A stretch of DNA of 64,000 nucleotides from PALSA-1006 sp037140475. GTDB lineage: Bacteria; Pseudomonadota; Gammaproteobacteria; Burkholderiales; Gallionellaceae. This document shows, piece after piece, positions 1-8,727 of this stretch. The stretch's first letter is position 1. Every line of letters begins with the position of its first letter. The stretch spans positions 8,013 to 72,012 of the forward strand of contig JBAXEJ010000004.1 of assembly GCA_037140475.1 (NCBI GenBank), read 5' to 3'. Below the pieces are notes generated by a model. The model ran no database searches. It saw only the letters and a program-made list of their open reading frames with translations, and was not told the origin of the DNA. Made by a program: the position numbers and the translations under genes.

Positions 1-633
1 CGACGCCATGCCTAAGTCGTTATGACAGTGGGTAGACCAAATGACCTTATTGCTGTTTGGCACACGCTCAATCAACTGCTTCATGCGTTCACCCCACAAT
101 AAGGGAATGCTGTAACCAACGGTATCGGGCACGTTCAAAGTTTTAGCGCCAGCTTGAATCACTGCATCAAAAACGCGTACCAAGAAATCCATTTCGGAGC
201 GCACCGCGTCTTCAGCAGAAAACTCGACATCGTCGGTATATTCCAGCGCCAATTTCACCGCAGCGACAGCACGTTCCACCACTTCATCGGGTGACATACG
301 CAATTTCTTTTCCATGTGAATGGGAGAGGTCGCAATAAAAGTGTGAATACGTCCATGCTTGGCGGGTTTGATCGCCTCACCGGCTGCGCGCACGTCCTTT
401 TCGCTGGCACGTGCTAAAGAGCATACCGTTGAGCGCTCAATCACTTGGGCAATAGAGTGAATCGCATCTGCATCACCAGGGCTTGCCGCAGCGAACCCCG
501 CTTCAATTACATCAACACCAAGTTTTTCTAACTGGCGTGCAATACGTAATTTTTCTTCTTTGGTCATCGACGCGCCGGGGCTTTGCTCCCCATCGCGCAA
601 GGTAGTATCGAATATTATTAATTTGTCAGTCAT
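1..633 (-). CDS. leuA: 2-isopropylmalate synthase, N-terminal 211 residues (3' end beyond window)
   Basis: LeuA condenses acetyl-CoA with 2-ketoisovalerate, the first committed step of leucine synthesis, in the cytoplasm. The reading frame opens at the ATG at 633 and stays open to base 1, so only the N-terminal part of the TIM-barrel HMGL-like catalytic domain is here. Visible signatures are DTTLRDGEQSPG near the N terminus, EAGFAAASPGDADAI, HTFIATSPIHMEKKL, and STHCHNDLGMA close to the window edge, which is the metal-binding His-x-His segment. These match the bacterial LeuA type rather than homocitrate or citramalate synthase, though the C-terminal leucine-sensing domain cannot be checked. 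The gene is divergent from the HDOD/GGDEF gene and has a long 5' leader (see promoter and leader peptide). Confidence 0.93.
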   Translation of the reverse strand, partial: MTDKLIIFDTTLRDGEQSPGASMTKEEKLRIARQLEKLGVDVIEAGFAAASPGDADAIHSIAQVIERSTVCSLARASEKDVRAAGEAIKPAKHGRIHTFIATSPIHMEKKLRMSPDEVVERAVAAVKLALEYTDDVEFSAEDAVRSEMDFLVRVFDAVIQAGAKTLNVPDTVGYSIPLLWGERMKQLIERVPNSNKVIWSTHCHNDLGMAS

Positions 634-710
634 GGTGTACTCCATTGCAATCGTTCAAGACTCGACACCAAAAAAAACAGATGTCGGCAGCATTTATATT
701 TTGAGAGAAA

Positions 711-794
711 TTATTGAGCGCGCGACCGCAGCAACAGCGCAGCCAGGAGGCTGAACGTTGAGTGCAAAAGCGATATGTGGCGGGAGAAGTGCAT
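711..794 (-). CDS. Possible leucine-rich leader peptide upstream of leuA
   Basis: A 27-codon reading frame (ATG at 794, TAA at 713-711) lies between the candidate promoter and leuA. Seven of its 27 residues are leucine, grouped as LL, LL and LLL (SLLHSTFSLLAALLLR), using CTT, TTG, CTC and CTG codons. Leucine-rich leaders that control leu operons by attenuation are well known in enterobacteria. Arguments against: the ATG lies almost at the predicted transcription start and has no Shine-Dalgarno, so it would have to be translated from a leaderless RNA. Also, the T8 run downstream (677-670) is not preceded by an obvious strong stem. The remaining 634-710 stretch shows no other gene. This is a candidate only. 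Confidence 0.3.
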   Translation of the reverse strand: MHFSRHISLLHSTFSLLAALLLRSRAQ

Positions 795-801
795 GGCTCA
801 G

Positions 802-830
802 AATATAACGGCTTTCTTGTTGCCCCGCAA
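802..830 (-). promoter_or_regulatory. Candidate sigma70 promoter for leuA
   Basis: On the minus strand TTGCGG (830-825) and TATATT (807-802) are separated by exactly 17 bases. This is a good match to sigma70 -35 and -10 boxes. Transcription would start near 795, giving a leader RNA of about 160 bases before the leuA start at 633. The assignment rests on sequence match and spacing only. Confidence 0.5.
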
Positions 831-937
831 CACCAAGCCCACGACGAAACCGACTTTCCCTTTGTCATCCCCTTGCAAATATGGAACAATCGGGCCCCTA
901 GCTAGACCATCCTCACACAACGAATCGTGGCGGTTAC

Positions 938-2848
938 ATGAATCAGTCGATCACTGAAAAATTTGAAGAGTTTAAAGCTCATGGCAAATTGCCCTCGCCG
1001 CGTGGTGTCGCGCTTCAAATTATCAAGCTAGCCAACAACGAAAATACCACAACACAGCAAATCTCTCTGCTCATCAGCAAAGATCCCGCCTTGGCAGGGC
1101 GCATTGTTAAATCTGCCAATCTGCTTGTACAAAATTCAGGACGGCCAATTGCTTCGATCACCGATGCGGTCACTGTTTTGGGCATCAAATCTGTGCGGCA
1201 ACTCGCGCTCAGCTTGTCGTTGGTTGCAGATTTTAGATCTGGCATGTGCAAAGGGTTTGATTACCAAAAATTTTGGTCTCACTCTGCTTGCAGTGCGATA
1301 ACTGCACAAAAAATTGTCACAAAAATGCGTGCCGGCGTCGCCGATGAAGCATTTCTGCTTGGCCTCTTAGCCCAAATTGGCCGCCTAGCGATGGCGACGA
1401 TCTGCCCACAAAACTATTCGCAAGTGCTAGAAAAGTCAGTCGCCACTCAAAACTTAGGCGACCTCGAAAGTGTAGCTTTTGGCATCAGCCACAATCAACT
1501 CACTGCATTGATGCTGGCTGACTGGGGTATGCCAGAACTCTTCCAACAAATAGCCACACACCTGGAGCGCCCTGAAAAAAGCACCTTCGCTGAAGGTGAG
1601 CGAGATTGGTTTTTACTTCAGCTATTTCACTTCGCTGACTGCATGGCTGATGTATGCACTGCGACACCCTATGAACGCTATCGTCTGATTCCAAAACTAT
1701 TGCGCTTAGCTACACGGGTAGGCATTGAAACTAATATATTGACCGAAGTAGGCGACCATGTAGTACAAGGCTTGCGCGACTGGGGAACTTTGCTCAACAT
1801 CACCATGCCAAGCCTGCCTAGCTTCAGCGAAATACTTAATTCCAGCGCACTCAATCCTGAACACGTTGGCGTAAATAATTTGCCCAATACACAACTTCCA
1901 ACACAGAAATTACGCATCTTATTGGTTGGAGATGATTCCGCTATACAGCAGTCTTACAAAAAAATGTTGGAAACAGCTGGTCACACAATGACAATTGCTA
2001 GTAGCGCAGCATCGGCTTTAGCGCAGATCAAAATAAGACCTCCGCAGCTCATCATCAGCAATTTAGACATGCAAGGCATGGATGGTATTGAGTGTTGCAA
2101 AGCGCTACGTAAGCACCCGGAGTGGCACAAAATTTTTGTTTTCATCGTCACGGATCAAAACAATACGGATAGATTAGTAGAGGTTTTTGATGCTGGTGCA
2201 AATGATTACTTAACGACACCGATTAACGAAAAAATATTAATGGCTCGGATTAATGCCGCTCAACGCATTATTCACATGCAAGAAACGCAGGAAGAAGATC
2301 GCTTACAGCTACGTCAATTCGCCGACGAGCTCGCCATCTCAAACCAACGATTGCAAGTATTAGCACTGACTGACGAGCTCACCGACTTACCCAACCGACG
2401 CTATGGCATTGAGCGCCTAGACCAAGAATGGGCTGTAGCAATACGCGGCTCTCGCCCAGTGACTTGCATGATGATCGACATTGATCATTTCAAATCAATC
2501 AATGACATTTACGGGCATCCCGTAGGTGATGAAGCCCTTAAACTCATTGCTCAAAGCTTGCGTCAGGCAGCACGCAAACAGGATATTGTATGCAGACTTG
2601 GTGGCGAAGAGTTTCTGGTGATTTGCCCAGACACAGATAGCAGTGCCGGTTTTCAGTATGCCGAACGCTTACGTCAATTTGTTTCTGCGCAAACACTCTC
2701 TGCTCAGGGAGGCAAGATCCATTTCACAGTGAGCATTGGCTTAACTGACAACACCAATCTCACCTCCTCTGAAGCGATGTTACATCAAGCGGATGAACGA
2801 CTGTATGCCGCAAAATCAGCTGGACGTAACCGCACTGTTGGCCAATAA
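938..2848 (+). CDS. HDOD / degenerate receiver / GGDEF diguanylate cyclase
   Basis: This 636-residue cytoplasmic signalling protein has three parts. Residues about 10-220 are an HDOD domain (PSPRGVALQIIKLANN, LLISKDPALAGRIVKSAN, ITDAVTVLGIKSVRQLAL). Residues about 325-445 are a response-receiver fold. Residues about 475-636 are a GGDEF domain. The GGDEF part has TDELTDLPNRR, the active-site GGEEF at 555-559 and an inhibitory I-site RKQD nine residues before it, so it should make c-di-GMP with product inhibition. The receiver has lost its phosphoryl chemistry: the acceptor Asp position is Asn375 (SNLDMQGMDG) and the conserved Lys is Thr427 (DYLTTP). Phosphorylation by a kinase is therefore unlikely, and the domain may act as a protein-binding module. 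It is divergent from leuA. The Shine-Dalgarno is weak (GTGGCGG). Confidence 0.9.
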   Translation: MNQSITEKFEEFKAHGKLPSPRGVALQIIKLANNENTTTQQISLLISKDPALAGRIVKSANLLVQNSGRPIASITDAVTVLGIKSVRQLALSLSLVADFRSGMCKGFDYQKFWSHSACSAITAQKIVTKMRAGVADEAFLLGLLAQIGRLAMATICPQNYSQVLEKSVATQNLGDLESVAFGISHNQLTALMLADWGMPELFQQIATHLERPEKSTFAEGERDWFLLQLFHFADCMADVCTATPYERYRLIPKLLRLATRVGIETNILTEVGDHVVQGLRDWGTLLNITMPSLPSFSEILNSSALNPEHVGVNNLPNTQLPTQKLRILLVGDDSAIQQSYKKMLETAGHTMTIASSAASALAQIKIRPPQLIISNLDMQGMDGIECCKALRKHPEWHKIFVFIVTDQNNTDRLVEVFDAGANDYLTTPINEKILMARINAAQRIIHMQETQEEDRLQLRQFADELAISNQRLQVLALTDELTDLPNRRYGIERLDQEWAVAIRGSRPVTCMMIDIDHFKSINDIYGHPVGDEALKLIAQSLRQAARKQDIVCRLGGEEFLVICPDTDSSAGFQYAERLRQFVSAQTLSAQGGKIHFTVSIGLTDNTNLTSSEAMLHQADERLYAAKSAGRNRTVGQ

Positions 2849-2869
2849 AAGAATGTAGCCAAAACACTT

Positions 2870-2898
2870 AAGGGCGTGAACATAATCACTGCCCCCTT
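2870..2898. terminator. Candidate bidirectional terminator hairpin
   Basis: Between two converging genes, AAGGG (2870-2874) pairs with CCCTT (2894-2898), and inside it GTGA (2876-2879) pairs with TCAC (2886-2889). The flanking bases are only moderately T-rich. Position at a convergent junction is the main support. Confidence 0.4.
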
Positions 2899-2928
2899 CT
2901 TTGCGATACGCAAGCTGCTTGCCAATAA

Positions 2929-3384
2929 TTAGGGACGAATATACGCGTAACCCTCTTTTTGTTTATTCATGATCTCAACCACGCCGGCCGGCACATAACC
3001 AATTGTTGTCATCATGTCTGCTTTGCTTAGCTTTTGCGCCTTCATGGTATTTTCACAAGCCACCACTTTTACTCCAGCGGTTAGCGCTTCATCAATACGG
3101 CTCGCGACCGCCGATTCAAATTTGAGCATGCCAATTCCTGGGCCATAGACCACAATTTCAACATCGACGTTTTTCACACCCAATTCTTGCTGTACATTTT
3201 TTGCATTATTAAGTGCCAAATTCCATTTTTTAGCATCATCATCGCTCACCTGAAATACCACCTGTGCACGAGCATTAGTGGATTTTTCTGCGGGCTTATC
3301 TGCGGCTTGAACGCCGAATGAAGTCAAAGCACATATTAGAATCGCTACCTTGTAGATTGCTTTGACGAAATTAGATGTTGTCAT
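2929..3384 (-). CDS. Periplasmic DsrE/F-like family protein
   Basis: This 151-residue protein has an N-terminal signal peptide (hydrophobic stretch after MTTSNFVKAIYK, probable cleavage after VQAA), so it is exported. The mature part, beginning around ARAQVVFQVSDDDAKKWN, resembles small DsrE/DsrF-like or YchN-like folds: alternating strands and helices, a VYGPGIGML segment, then VKVVACENTMKAQKL containing the only mature cysteine. In sulfur-carrier members of this superfamily a cysteine at this position is often functional, but no sulfur-oxidation genes adjoin it here. It lies downstream of corA with about 250 bases between, so it is probably transcribed separately. The exact function is unknown. 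Confidence 0.65.
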   Translation of the reverse strand: MTTSNFVKAIYKVAILICALTSFGVQAADKPAEKSTNARAQVVFQVSDDDAKKWNLALNNAKNVQQELGVKNVDVEIVVYGPGIGMLKFESAVASRIDEALTAGVKVVACENTMKAQKLSKADMMTTIGYVPAGVVEIMNKQKEGYAYIRP

Positions 3385-3548
3385 TATTTTTTCCTAAAAT
3401 TAGTTAAAGTGGGCACTGCAAAACTGTTCTGTTTGCTGCATTTGTTGAATCAATCACAATTCACCTGCTCGATTGAAACGGTAGGAAAGATAACTGCAAG
3501 TAAGTCCTATGAACAATTAGGCTAAACCCTAAGGTTGTCGAGCCTTCA

Positions 3549-3571
3549 CAACCCTCCCGGCAAGAGGGTTG
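3549..3571. other. Perfect 8-bp hairpin in the corA / DsrE-like intergenic region
   Basis: CAACCCTC (3549-3556) and GAGGGTTG (3564-3571) form a perfect 8-bp stem with a 7-base loop. The 3385-3631 gap holds no gene. The hairpin lies downstream of corA and could end its transcript, but there is no T-run on either side, so it is not a standard intrinsic terminator. Confidence 0.35.
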
Positions 3572-3631
3572 CTTCCAAAACAGAACCACATGTGATTTGC
3601 CCCATTGCCGTGCATATTGGCAGCACATCCA

Positions 3632-4597
3632 TTACAACCAGCCAGAACGCCTAAATCGATAGTAAAGATAAGCGCAAGTAGCCCCAATTAGAAACAAGGC
3701 CAACGGATAGCCGAAGCTCCATTTCAATTCGGGCATATTTTCAAAGTTCATTCCCCACACACCAACAAACGCAGTTGCAACAGCAAAAATCCCTGCCCAT
3801 GCCGCAAGACGTTTATTTACTTCGTTTTGCTCGATAGACACGGTCGACTGGCAAACCAAAATTGCGGTCGTAATGGTCTCACGGATATTTTCGATAGAGG
3901 CGTTAATGCGAGTCAGATGGTCATGCACATCCCGAAAATATTCTTGCGTATTAGCACATACAGGCGGCACGCGCCCGCCGTGGAGCTTTCCTGTGGTTTC
4001 CATTAATGGGACAACCGCGTGCTTGAGTAAAACAACTTTCCGTTTAAGTTCATACAGCATTGAAATATTGGCAAGCGCCGTGCCTTTATCAAAGAGATTC
4101 TCTTCAATTTTTTCTAATTGCGACTCAAGGTCTTCCACCACCGGAAAATAGCGATCGACCACCTCATCCATTAGCGCATAAAACACAAAGCCCGCCCCAA
4201 GTTGCAATAATTCCGGCTGGCGCTCGCAACGTTCGCGTACGCCAAGAAATTGCAAGTTACTGCGATTGCGAATCGACAAAACGAAATTACGCCCGACAAA
4301 AATACTCACCTCGCCCACGACAATTTCTGTCCCGACCACCTCGACTAAGTGCATCGCGACAAAAAGCGTATCGTCATATTCTTCGAGTTTTGGACGCTGA
4401 TGACCATGACGTGCATCTTCAATCGCTAAATCATGCAGCCCAAATTCTTCCTGCATTTTGTTTAATTCGATATCAGTTGTGTCGCGTAGCGCTACCCAAA
4501 CAAAGCAATCTGGTTGCTGTAGATAGTCACTAATTTGTTCAACAGGAAGATCGGCGAGTTTGATGCCGTTTTTATAGGCTACGCAGTTAATCAACAT
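3632..4597 (-). CDS. corA: CorA family magnesium/divalent metal ion transporter
   Basis: This 321-residue protein has the usual CorA length and architecture: a large cytoplasmic N-terminal alpha/beta and helical funnel domain, then two transmembrane helices at about 262-282 and 295-314. The selectivity motif GMNFENMPEL lies in the loop between them, and the C terminus is basic (YYRFRRSGWL). Family members form pentameric channels for Mg2+ and sometimes Co2+ or Ni2+. It is the last gene after the signalling run, starting 42 bases downstream of the HD-GYP stop codon, so it could be read through from that run. A functional link to the signalling genes is not evident. Confidence 0.93.
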   Translation of the reverse strand: MLINCVAYKNGIKLADLPVEQISDYLQQPDCFVWVALRDTTDIELNKMQEEFGLHDLAIEDARHGHQRPKLEEYDDTLFVAMHLVEVVGTEIVVGEVSIFVGRNFVLSIRNRSNLQFLGVRERCERQPELLQLGAGFVFYALMDEVVDRYFPVVEDLESQLEKIEENLFDKGTALANISMLYELKRKVVLLKHAVVPLMETTGKLHGGRVPPVCANTQEYFRDVHDHLTRINASIENIRETITTAILVCQSTVSIEQNEVNKRLAAWAGIFAVATAFVGVWGMNFENMPELKWSFGYPLALFLIGATCAYLYYRFRRSGWL

Positions 4598-4639
4598 AGG
4601 GGGTTCAATTAACTCAATTTAATCATGCTATTAAAAAAT

Positions 4640-6310
4640 CTATGGCTGATAGCCTGGAATTTTGCTGATGTCTACTTCGTCAATCTGCGAAGGATCTAGG
4701 AATTTTTTCGCGTAGTTTAAATACACTTTTTCTCGAATAAACAAATCAAATAACTCAGGATCAACGTGCCCATTTTCTTTGAAGTTACCCAAAATTCTTA
4801 GCGACTCGGTCAGTGTTTTTCCATCTTTGTACGGCCGATCTTTGGCAGTGAGCGCTTCAAAAATATCGGCGATACCCATCATGCGCGCCTGCACCGACAT
4901 CTGATCGCGAGTTAATCCACGTGGATAGCCTTTGCCATCCATGCGTTCGTGATGCCCTCCAGCAAACTCGGGAACATTTTTCAAATGGCGTGGCCACGGC
5001 AAAGATTCCAACATTTTAATCGTGACATCAATGTGATGATTAATGATGCCGCGTTCTGCTGCCGTGAGTGTGCCCGCACGAATCGTCAAGTTACTCACTT
5101 CATCTTCACTCAGAAAATTAGCTTGCTGGCCGACTTCATTGATCCATTGATGTTGCGCAATGGCTCGCACTCGATCCTGGTCCGCATCACTCATTTTTTC
5201 TGAGCCTAAATTGCTCTCGCGCAAAAAAACTCGTTCATCTTCAAGTTGAACTAGAAGCGCAGCGCATTCTTTGCGTTTTATTTCTATTGTCGCGACATCC
5301 CCTTTCGCTGCGATTTCTGCCTGAAGAAAATTAATTTCCGCATCCCGTTTAAGCACCTCAAAGCGCGTATCGAGCAAATGGATGCGATCAAAGATGGTTT
5401 GCAGCTTGGTAGATTTATCAACCACATGAACAGGTGTCGTGATTTTGCCGCAGTCATGCAACAGGGCTGCAATTTTGAGTTCGTATTTTTCTTTTTCGGT
5501 CATGACAAAGTTTTGCAATGACGCACCCGGCTTTGCCTGAGTAATCGCCTCTGCCAACATCATGGTAAGTGCTGGCACACGTGCGCAATGGCCCCCGGTG
5601 TAAGGAGATTTATCGTCAATCGCGGTATTGATGAGACTAATAAACGACTCAAATAACTCTTCCAACTGTTGAATCAAGCGGCGATTACTCAGCGCAATGG
5701 CGGCCTGAGAAGCGAGCGACTCGAGCAATTGCTGATCGTCTTGGCTAAACTGCCTAACTTCCTTTGTTACCGGATCAAGCGAGTTAATTAATTGCAAAAC
5801 CCCAATAATTTCTTGCTCATGATCGCGCATCGGCACGGTTAGAAACGAGCGCGAGCGATACCCCGTTTTTGCATCGAATTTTTTCGTGCCAGAGAAGTCG
5901 AAGCCCTCAGCCAAATAGGCGTCTTCGATATTAATAGTTTCACCACGCAGTGCTGAATAAGACACCACCATCGCTAAGTTTGGCTGGCCATTGACATAAA
6001 GCTGGATCGGATAAAAAGAGATTTTCTCTCCTGTAGTCCCCCCCATTTGAATCTTTAAAGAGTCATTGCGCAGAATTTCGAAGGTCAAAACTTTCTTTTC
6101 CGGATCGACCAGATAGAGCGTTCCAGCATCCGCATTGGTGATCTTTTTGGCTGCCAATAAAATATCTTCAAGTAGCTTGTCGATATTTTTTTCGTTTGAA
6201 AGTGCCGCACCAATCTCATTTAAATCGCGCAAACGGGCCAACAAGCCCTCTAGCGTTGATAGCGGCGCTTGCGGTTGATCAACTCCGGTCTTTAGATTGG
6301 TAGCTTCCAT
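4640..6310 (-). CDS. GAF-HD-GYP cyclic-di-GMP phosphodiesterase-type protein
   Basis: This 556-residue protein has a GAF domain at about 30-210 (DAGTLYLVDPEKKVLTFEIL, then GVLQLINS), a short helical linker, and a C-terminal HD-GYP domain. The HD-GYP part shows HCARVPAL, AALLHDCGKI (HD pair), HHERMDGKGYPRGL (HE plus GYP) and GIADIFEALTAKDRPYK, so the metal ligands and signature look intact and c-di-GMP hydrolysis is plausible. Between HDCGKITTP and the HHE/GYP segment there is an insertion of roughly 100 residues. It is rich in helix formers, including FEVLKRDAEINFLQAEIAAK. The start codon is 10 bases after the stop of the GAF-ATPase gene upstream, so the two are almost certainly co-transcribed. 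It is the last signalling gene of the 12-kb run. Confidence 0.9.
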   Translation of the reverse strand: MEATNLKTGVDQPQAPLSTLEGLLARLRDLNEIGAALSNEKNIDKLLEDILLAAKKITNADAGTLYLVDPEKKVLTFEILRNDSLKIQMGGTTGEKISFYPIQLYVNGQPNLAMVVSYSALRGETINIEDAYLAEGFDFSGTKKFDAKTGYRSRSFLTVPMRDHEQEIIGVLQLINSLDPVTKEVRQFSQDDQQLLESLASQAAIALSNRRLIQQLEELFESFISLINTAIDDKSPYTGGHCARVPALTMMLAEAITQAKPGASLQNFVMTEKEKYELKIAALLHDCGKITTPVHVVDKSTKLQTIFDRIHLLDTRFEVLKRDAEINFLQAEIAAKGDVATIEIKRKECAALLVQLEDERVFLRESNLGSEKMSDADQDRVRAIAQHQWINEVGQQANFLSEDEVSNLTIRAGTLTAAERGIINHHIDVTIKMLESLPWPRHLKNVPEFAGGHHERMDGKGYPRGLTRDQMSVQARMMGIADIFEALTAKDRPYKDGKTLTESLRILGNFKENGHVDPELFDLFIREKVYLNYAKKFLDPSQIDEVDISKIPGYQP

Positions 6311-6320
6311 CGCAGGAGGA

Positions 6321-8708
6321 TTACTTAATGCAGACAGAGCGAACTTGATGAATATCAGTAATGCCCAACAAAACCTTTTCGATACCGTCTTGCTTCAGGG
6401 TGCGCATCCCCTCTTCTAACGCGATCGCAAATAATTCGGCAACCCGCGCGTGTTCTTGAATGCCTTTTTTAATCGGGTCAGTTCCAATCAGCAATTCGTG
6501 CAAACCGACACGCCCACGATAGCCCGTACCAGAACATTTGTCGCAACCCACATGGTCGTACAAGGTAATCTGCCCCTTGTCGTCCCCAAACAATTTAACC
6601 CATTCTGCGTACTGCGCTTTGTAGGCGGCATTAGGGTCTTTCTTCCAACCTTCAGTGGTCAATAACTCGGCGCCATATTCAACCAGTAGTGCCTTAATTT
6701 CTTCTTGCGAAGCAATGTGTGGTTTTTTGCAGTCTTTGCATAAGCGCTTAGCAAGACGCTGCGCCAAAATACCCAATAACGCATCGGCAAAGTTAAACGG
6801 ATCCATACCCATATCGAGCAAACGACTAATCGACTCTGGCGCACTATTGGTGTGCAAGGTGGCAAATACTAAGTGGCCCGTAAGCGAGGCCTCAATGCCG
6901 GTAGATACGGTTTCTTTGTCACGCATCTCACCGACCATAATCACATCTGGGTCGGCACGCAAAAATGCGCGCATGACCGTGGCAAAATCAAGCCCTGCCT
7001 TTTTGTTAATCTGTACTTGGCGCAGCCCCTTTTGCGTAATCTCAACAGGATCTTCTGCTGTCCAGATTTTCGTCTCCGGGTTATTAATGTGCTTCAAGAT
7101 GGAGTGCAGAGTAGTGGTTTTACCCGAGCCGGTTGGACCACACACAAAGAACAAGCCATAAGGTTTGCTGACCGTTGTTTTGACTAATTCCAAATTGCGT
7201 ACCGAGAAGCCCATGTTGTCGAGCGGGATCGGCTCACCTGACGCCAGAATACGCATCACCACATCTTCAACGCCACCCTGCGATGGAATAGTTGCCACAC
7301 GCAACTCGATATCTAACGGACCAAATTTTTTAAATTTAATTTTGCCGTCTTGCGGTTTCCGTTTTTCAGAAATATCTAAATCACACATGATCTTGAGTCG
7401 CGTAACCAAGGCATTGCGATAGGTCGAAGGAACCTCAATGTAGTTGAGCAAGGAGCCGTCTTTACGTAACCGAACCCCGGTTTTACCCTTGCCCGGCATC
7501 GGCTCGATATGAATATCGGATGCGCCCATCTTGTAGGCATCCACGATAATCTTATTCACCAACTTGACCAACTCGTTATCCGCAGCCGCACTAACGTCTT
7601 CTTGACTAAGCGCACTGGATTCTTCCTCATCCGATCCAAGTGAAGTGAGTAGGTCATCCATGGAGCCCATGTCTTCCATGCTGCCAGTAGTCTCTGAACT
7701 ACTGCTGCCACCGTAAAACAGATCAAGCGTGGCCTTAAATTCACGTTGCGGGCAGACACGATAAATCAGCCGATGCTTAGGAAAGATGTTGTTTACAACG
7801 CGCGAGGCTTGAATTCGTTCAGGGTCGGTGGTGAGAATAATGAGCCCATCTGAAGAGTCATCAATCGGCACCCAGTGGCTACTCTCCACGTATTCGCGGC
7901 GTAGATTTTTAAGTAACTCACCCGGTTTAATACGGTCAGATTTGTACGGCTCATAGGGCACACCAAAAAAGCTGGATAGCGCCTTACCTAATGCCTCTGT
8001 TTTTACTTGAAACTCATCAATCAGCACATCTTCAACATCAACGCCCTTGCGCCGTGCGGTACGGGTGGCCAATTCAAACTCTGCCGCCGACATCACTGCA
8101 TCGGCCACCAAATAATCATATTTAGTTTTGACTATTCCCGCTTGCTGCTGACGCTGACGTAAGGCTACTGCAAGCGTCTGTGACAGCTCACGCACGCCTT
8201 CCTCCACCAACTCAGGAAAGGGAATGCCAGCCTTGTTGTTAATAACCTGAATAACGCCGATTAACTCGCCGGAAGTTGTTTCTAGGATGGGCGCAACCAA
8301 CATTTGCTTGGTGCGATAACCGGTGCGTTTATCCACGTCTTGCAAAAAGCGCAAAGTTGCGCTGAATGAAGTCAGCTCATGTTCGTCGTACACATCTTTA
8401 ATATTGAGCAGCTTTTTATTGAACGCTGCAAAACCGGCGATACTTTGTTCTGCAATCGGAAGCTTGAGATCTTTAAAAGAATTTAGTCCCGTTTTAACTT
8501 TAGAAATTAACGAAGCTTTATCTTCTGCAACCACATAAACAGTTAAACGATCAGCATTAAAAAGATTGCAAATGTCCTTGCTGACATCCAACATAATTTC
8601 GTCGATATTATTCGTCGCGTGAATCTTGTTGGTAACTTGGTTCAGATTTTTTGTGAACTCCAGCTGTGCACCAATTTCATTCACATTGCCTTGCACCACA
8701 TTATTCAT
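6321..8708 (-). CDS. GAF domain / GspE-PilB type secretion or pilus motor ATPase
   Basis: This 795-residue protein has an N-terminal GAF domain at about 10-190, an atypical type II secretion ATPase N domain at about 195-320 and a complete GspE/PilB ATPase core from about 380 to the end. The core has Walker A (GPTGSGKTTT), the Asp box region (TAEDPVEI), Walker B (DPDVIMVGEMRD), the His box (GHLVFATLHTN) and a zinc-binding pair of Cys motifs (CKDCKK and CDKCSGTGYRGR). These are features of hexameric motors that extend type IV pili or drive type II secretion. No pilC, pilD, pseudopilin or secretin gene is nearby, so the machine it serves is not visible. The GAF fusion and the cAMP/phosphorylation neighbours suggest a regulated motor or a signalling use of the fold (inference). 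Confidence 0.9.
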   Translation of the reverse strand: MNNVVQGNVNEIGAQLEFTKNLNQVTNKIHATNNIDEIMLDVSKDICNLFNADRLTVYVVAEDKASLISKVKTGLNSFKDLKLPIAEQSIAGFAAFNKKLLNIKDVYDEHELTSFSATLRFLQDVDKRTGYRTKQMLVAPILETTSGELIGVIQVINNKAGIPFPELVEEGVRELSQTLAVALRQRQQQAGIVKTKYDYLVADAVMSAAEFELATRTARRKGVDVEDVLIDEFQVKTEALGKALSSFFGVPYEPYKSDRIKPGELLKNLRREYVESSHWVPIDDSSDGLIILTTDPERIQASRVVNNIFPKHRLIYRVCPQREFKATLDLFYGGSSSSETTGSMEDMGSMDDLLTSLGSDEEESSALSQEDVSAAADNELVKLVNKIIVDAYKMGASDIHIEPMPGKGKTGVRLRKDGSLLNYIEVPSTYRNALVTRLKIMCDLDISEKRKPQDGKIKFKKFGPLDIELRVATIPSQGGVEDVVMRILASGEPIPLDNMGFSVRNLELVKTTVSKPYGLFFVCGPTGSGKTTTLHSILKHINNPETKIWTAEDPVEITQKGLRQVQINKKAGLDFATVMRAFLRADPDVIMVGEMRDKETVSTGIEASLTGHLVFATLHTNSAPESISRLLDMGMDPFNFADALLGILAQRLAKRLCKDCKKPHIASQEEIKALLVEYGAELLTTEGWKKDPNAAYKAQYAEWVKLFGDDKGQITLYDHVGCDKCSGTGYRGRVGLHELLIGTDPIKKGIQEHARVAELFAIALEEGMRTLKQDGIEKVLLGITDIHQVRSVCIK

Positions 8709-8727
8709 AACTATTCCGACTTTCCTT

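Noticed and set aside
670..677. T8 run on the minus strand as an intrinsic terminator before leuA
   Set aside because: No GC-rich stem precedes it; the only pairing (CGACA/TGTCG) would put the T-run in the loop.
626..889. 87-codon minus-strand frame over the leuA leader region
   Set aside because: It is in a different frame from the Leu-rich leader, overlaps leuA, is Cys/Trp/Arg-rich without family features and has no ribosome site.
4060..4533. 157-codon plus-strand frame inside corA
   Set aside because: Antisense to a strongly conserved CorA sequence, with no recognisable domain.
6655..7161. 168-codon plus-strand frame inside the GAF-ATPase gene
   Set aside because: Antisense shadow of the conserved Walker A/B region, without protein-like features.
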